Part shown: positions 62,144 to 64,000 of the stretch, piece by piece
Position numbering within the stretch: position 1 is the first letter of the stretch
How the letters are laid out: every line of letters begins with the position of its first letter
NCBI GenBank assembly: GCA_041674745.1
Contig: JBAYVD010000010.1
Span: forward strand, 76,071 to 140,070
Direction of reading: 5' to 3'
DNA length: 64,000 nt
Source of the DNA: UBA2040 sp041674745
GTDB taxonomy: Bacteria > Bacteroidota > Bacteroidia > Flavobacteriales_D > Crocinitomicaceae
The notes under the pieces: generated by a model
Told to the model about the DNA's origin: nothing
The model's database searches: none
The model's input: only the letters and a program-made list of their open reading frames with translations
Made by a program: the position numbers and the translations under genes

Positions 62144-63133
62144 TTACAGTTTGATTGGATTTCTATTTTCTATTTTTTCCAGTATCTGATGAGCTACCAG
62201 CAACGCTCGCGTGCCATCTTCCAAAGTCACGATTGGGTCAACATCTCCTGAAATCGATGCATGAAAATTTCTCAATTCTTCCTTAATTGCATTGGCCTCT
62301 TCAATTTCTGGTTTATCAAAAAATATTTTTTTTGATGGTTTTCCTTCTCCAAGGTCGAATACCATATCGAATGGATCAGGTTCGCCTATTACATCTTCTA
62401 AACGGACAACTTCCATTTCTTTAGTTAAAAAATCAACACTTATGTAGGCATCTTTCTGAAAAAATCTTGATTTCCGCATGTTTTTCAACGAAATTCGACT
62501 TGCTGTTAAATTGGCCACACAACCATTGTCAAATTCAATTCGTGCATTGGTGATGTCGGGTGTGTCACTTACAACCGAAACACCTGAAGCAGAAACCTGC
62601 TTTACTTTTGATTTCACTACCGATAAGATAATGTCCAAATCATGGATCATTAAATCCAAAACTACTGGCACATCCGTGCCTCTCGGGTTGAATTGAGCCA
62701 ATCGATGTGTTTCAATAAACATGGGTTGATGTAAAAAACTTCTAGCTTTCACGAAGGCAGGGTTGAATCTTTCAACATGACCGACTTGTACTTTCACGTC
62801 GGCTTCATGGGCTAAAATAGCTAGGGATTTTGCTTCATCAATGGTCTCTGTAACCGGTTTCTCAATAAACACATGCTTGGAGGAACGTATCGCTTTTGAA
62901 GCGCAATTGAAATGGGCATACGTTGGGGTCACTATGTTCAGGCAATCGACAGAAGCAATTAGTTCTTCCATCGAGTTAAAAGAAGTGATCCCAAAATCAG
63001 TGGCAACTTTCTGGGCATTTTCAACATCAGTATCAAAAAAACCAACTAATTCAAACAATTCAGGCAATTCCAAAATCAATTTAATGTGAATTTTTCCAAG
63101 ATGACCAGCACCAATAACGCCTATTTTTAGCAT
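62144..63133 (-). CDS. Gfo/Idh/MocA-family NAD(P)-dependent oxidoreductase
   Basis: 329 residues. It has the N-terminal Rossmann motif GVIGAGHLGKIHIKLI, the conserved EKPVTET with its catalytic Lys region, and the C-terminal alpha/beta domain with the NLTASRISLKNMRKSRFFQK block. Members oxidise sugars, inositols or UDP-sugars. The neighbouring sugar transferase suggests a nucleotide-sugar role such as UDP-N-acetylglucosamine 3-dehydrogenase, but this is an inference. It has a TAATTTTG box upstream and likely heads the operon with the lipoprotein and sugar transferase. Confidence 0.88.
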   Translation of the reverse strand: MLKIGVIGAGHLGKIHIKLILELPELFELVGFFDTDVENAQKVATDFGITSFNSMEELIASVDCLNIVTPTYAHFNCASKAIRSSKHVFIEKPVTETIDEAKSLAILAHEADVKVQVGHVERFNPAFVKARSFLHQPMFIETHRLAQFNPRGTDVPVVLDLMIHDLDIILSVVKSKVKQVSASGVSVVSDTPDITNARIEFDNGCVANLTASRISLKNMRKSRFFQKDAYISVDFLTKEMEVVRLEDVIGEPDPFDMVFDLGEGKPSKKIFFDKPEIEEANAIKEELRNFHASISGDVDPIVTLEDGTRALLVAHQILEKIENRNPIKL

Positions 63134-63149
63134 GAATCTATTTTTATCC

Positions 63150-63157
63150 CAAAATTA
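63150..63157 (-). promoter_or_regulatory. -7 box upstream of the Gfo/Idh gene
   Basis: Minus-strand TAATTTTG matches TAnnTTTG, 16 bp before the ATG at 63133. Confidence 0.4.
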
Positions 63158-63223
63158 ACCAGAAATTATGGCTTTAACACACGTGTAAATGGCTATTTAT
63201 TGACCATTGGGTGGTGAATTACG

Positions 63224-63730
63224 TTAATGATTGGTTTTATTCAAATCCATATCGCCATAATACCCCAAATCCTTTTTAGTGAAAATTTTGGTTAGTGTCG
63301 TTATCTGGCCTGTGTGATATGAAAAATGTTCAATTACATGTACGATTACAGAAAAACCACTTTCCTCAAATCCTTGAATAGACAAAGTTTCGTTGAGCTT
63401 ATCCGAAGGCATTTCTTCCAGCACTTGTCGTAAATTAACGCGCAAATTTTCCATCAAAAAGATCAAATCTGTTTTTTTAATGTTTTTATGGATTTGAAAC
63501 TCTTGCTCTCTCAATCTATTATCTGATTTCCCACCAATCCCAGATAAAATCCACTGCCGAGCATTCCCGCATAGGTGTAAAATTAAACTTCCTATCGTTG
63601 GGATTTCTTTGTTTATTTCTTGCCAAATTTGGTCTTCATTCAAGCAATTTAAACATTTGAAAATCCGATAATAAGACTCCCTAAAAACTCTTTTTTCAAA
63701 CGCTTGAACCACTGCTTTCTTTGCTACCAT
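63224..63730 (-). CDS. DinB/DUF1572-family protein
   Basis: 168 residues, a four-helix bundle of the DinB/YfiT type. Metal-ligand candidates are visible: His in LILHLCGNARQW, and the helix-4 His pairs in VIVHVIEHFSYHTGQI. The family includes metal-dependent thiol S-transferases and proteins of unknown role. Its start is divergent from tRNA-His. The metal His triad supports a functional enzyme, but the substrate is unknown. Confidence 0.85.
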   Translation of the reverse strand: MVAKKAVVQAFEKRVFRESYYRIFKCLNCLNEDQIWQEINKEIPTIGSLILHLCGNARQWILSGIGGKSDNRLREQEFQIHKNIKKTDLIFLMENLRVNLRQVLEEMPSDKLNETLSIQGFEESGFSVIVHVIEHFSYHTGQITTLTKIFTKKDLGYYGDMDLNKTNH

Positions 63731-63799
63731 TGTAGAGGATTAATCAGAATAAATTTAAGTTTTTTTTCTGAAAAAATGAAAATACAAACATTATTTATA

Positions 63800-63807
63800 T
63801 ATCTTTG
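63800..63807 (+). promoter_or_regulatory. -7 box of the tRNA-His gene
   Basis: TATCTTTG matches TAnnTTTG and is followed by CACC, 16 bp before the tRNA. Confidence 0.6.
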
Positions 63808-63823
63808 CACCCGCTGAATTATG

Positions 63824-63897
63824 GTGGTTGTAGCTCAGTTGGTTAGAGCATCGGTTTGTGGTACCGAGGGTCGTGGGTTCGAGCCCCATCTTCCACC
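63824..63897 (+). tRNA. tRNA-His (anticodon GTG)
   Basis: A cloverleaf is clear. U8-A9 precede D stem GCTC/GAGC. The anticodon stem TCGGT/ACCGA encloses loop TTGTGGT with anticodon GTG. The T arm is GTGGG-TTCGAGC-CCCAT. The extra G(-1) that His-tRNA synthetase needs is encoded at 63823, facing C73. CCA is not fully encoded. In the acceptor stem, positions 5-68 and 6-67 both read T-T, two mismatches. Confidence 0.92.
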
Positions 63898-63907
63898 CAA
63901 GAAAATG

Positions 63908-63937
63908 AAACCAACCTTTTTTAAGGTTGGTTTTTTT
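63908..63937 (+). terminator. Terminator after tRNA-His
   Basis: AAACCAACCTT (63908-63918) pairs perfectly with AAGGTTGGTTT (63923-63933), followed by further T. Confidence 0.88.
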
Positions 63938-63945
63938 ATGCGCTT

Positions 63946-64000
63946 ATGAAATACTTTGTTTACATACTGTTCTCAGCGTCAACCAATAAACACTATATCG
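63946..64000 (+). CDS. GIY-YIG nuclease family protein (5' end only)
   Basis: ATG at 63946 begins MKYFVYILFSASTNKHYI and runs off the window after 18 codons plus one base. The VYIL...HYI spacing is the GIY-YIG opening of small UvrC/YhbQ-like proteins, which in this phylum often lie beside tRNA genes. Only the first motif can be seen. Confidence 0.65.
   Translation, partial: MKYFVYILFSASTNKHYI

Overview
The window is a chromosomal segment of a low-GC member of the Bacteroidota, most likely Flavobacteriales and probably close to the Crocinitomicaceae/Fluviicola group. That placement is an inference. It rests on three secreted proteins with C-terminal T9SS sorting domains, promoters of the TAnnTTTG type instead of sigma-70 boxes, the absence of clear Shine-Dalgarno sites, a type III glutamine synthetase, and families typical of the phylum (DUF4494, DUF2911, DUF1684, SprB repeats, ribosomal protein THX). 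Nearly all of it reads as ordinary core genome; one short stretch (about 40.8-42.6 kb) looks acquired.

Layout. 0-7.2 kb: an XRE/S24-type repressor, a minus-strand operon (small unknown protein, ABC ATPase, YihY-like membrane protein), then rlmI, a MATE exporter, fmt and an HU protein. 7.2-12.8 kb: a TrmH-like methyltransferase, ribosomal protein THX with a histone-like tail, then a tightly coupled operon serC-serA-DUF1015-yggS-DUF1684 (serine synthesis and PLP handling). 12.8-18.5 kb: pyruvate dehydrogenase E2 and E1-alpha, a LuxR-type response regulator and glutamine synthetase III. 18.6-25 kb: a T9SS cargo protein, an M16 protease, pdxH, DUF4494 and a secreted protein built of about nine internal repeats. 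25-33.7 kb: a catalytic/non-catalytic M16 peptidase pair, a DUF2911 protein and a tricorn-type protease, which together form an envelope proteolysis set. 33.8-36.3 kb: rhodanese, a small membrane protein, thioredoxin, TspO, TauE/SafE and a YjbR protein. 36.3-40.5 kb: an SprB-repeat T9SS protein and a GT39-like glycosyltransferase.

40.8-42.6 kb carries two plus-strand genes (a secreted unknown and a DUF2971 protein). Each is flanked by short sites whose ends are exact 9-bp inverted repeats of each other, and the sites contain imperfect palindromes with unpaired bases. This is the architecture of integron gene cassettes with attC sites, but no integrase is present in the window.

43-51 kb: an SRPBCC protein, and a coupled operon of PIG-L deacetylase, a 39-residue membrane protein and an SSS-family sodium/solute symporter; then an OmpA protein and a T9SS protein with a CxxCH motif. 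51-59.8 kb: DUF2147, a TrpG/PabA amidotransferase, RidA, a glycosyltransferase fused to a degenerate sugar-phosphate transferase, a second 2-oxoacid dehydrogenase E2, a PD40/OmpA-like protein, an ExoX-like exonuclease and a FAH-family hydrolase. 59.8-64 kb: a polysaccharide-initiating sugar transferase, a lipoprotein, a Gfo/Idh oxidoreductase, a DinB protein, tRNA-His and the start of a GIY-YIG protein.
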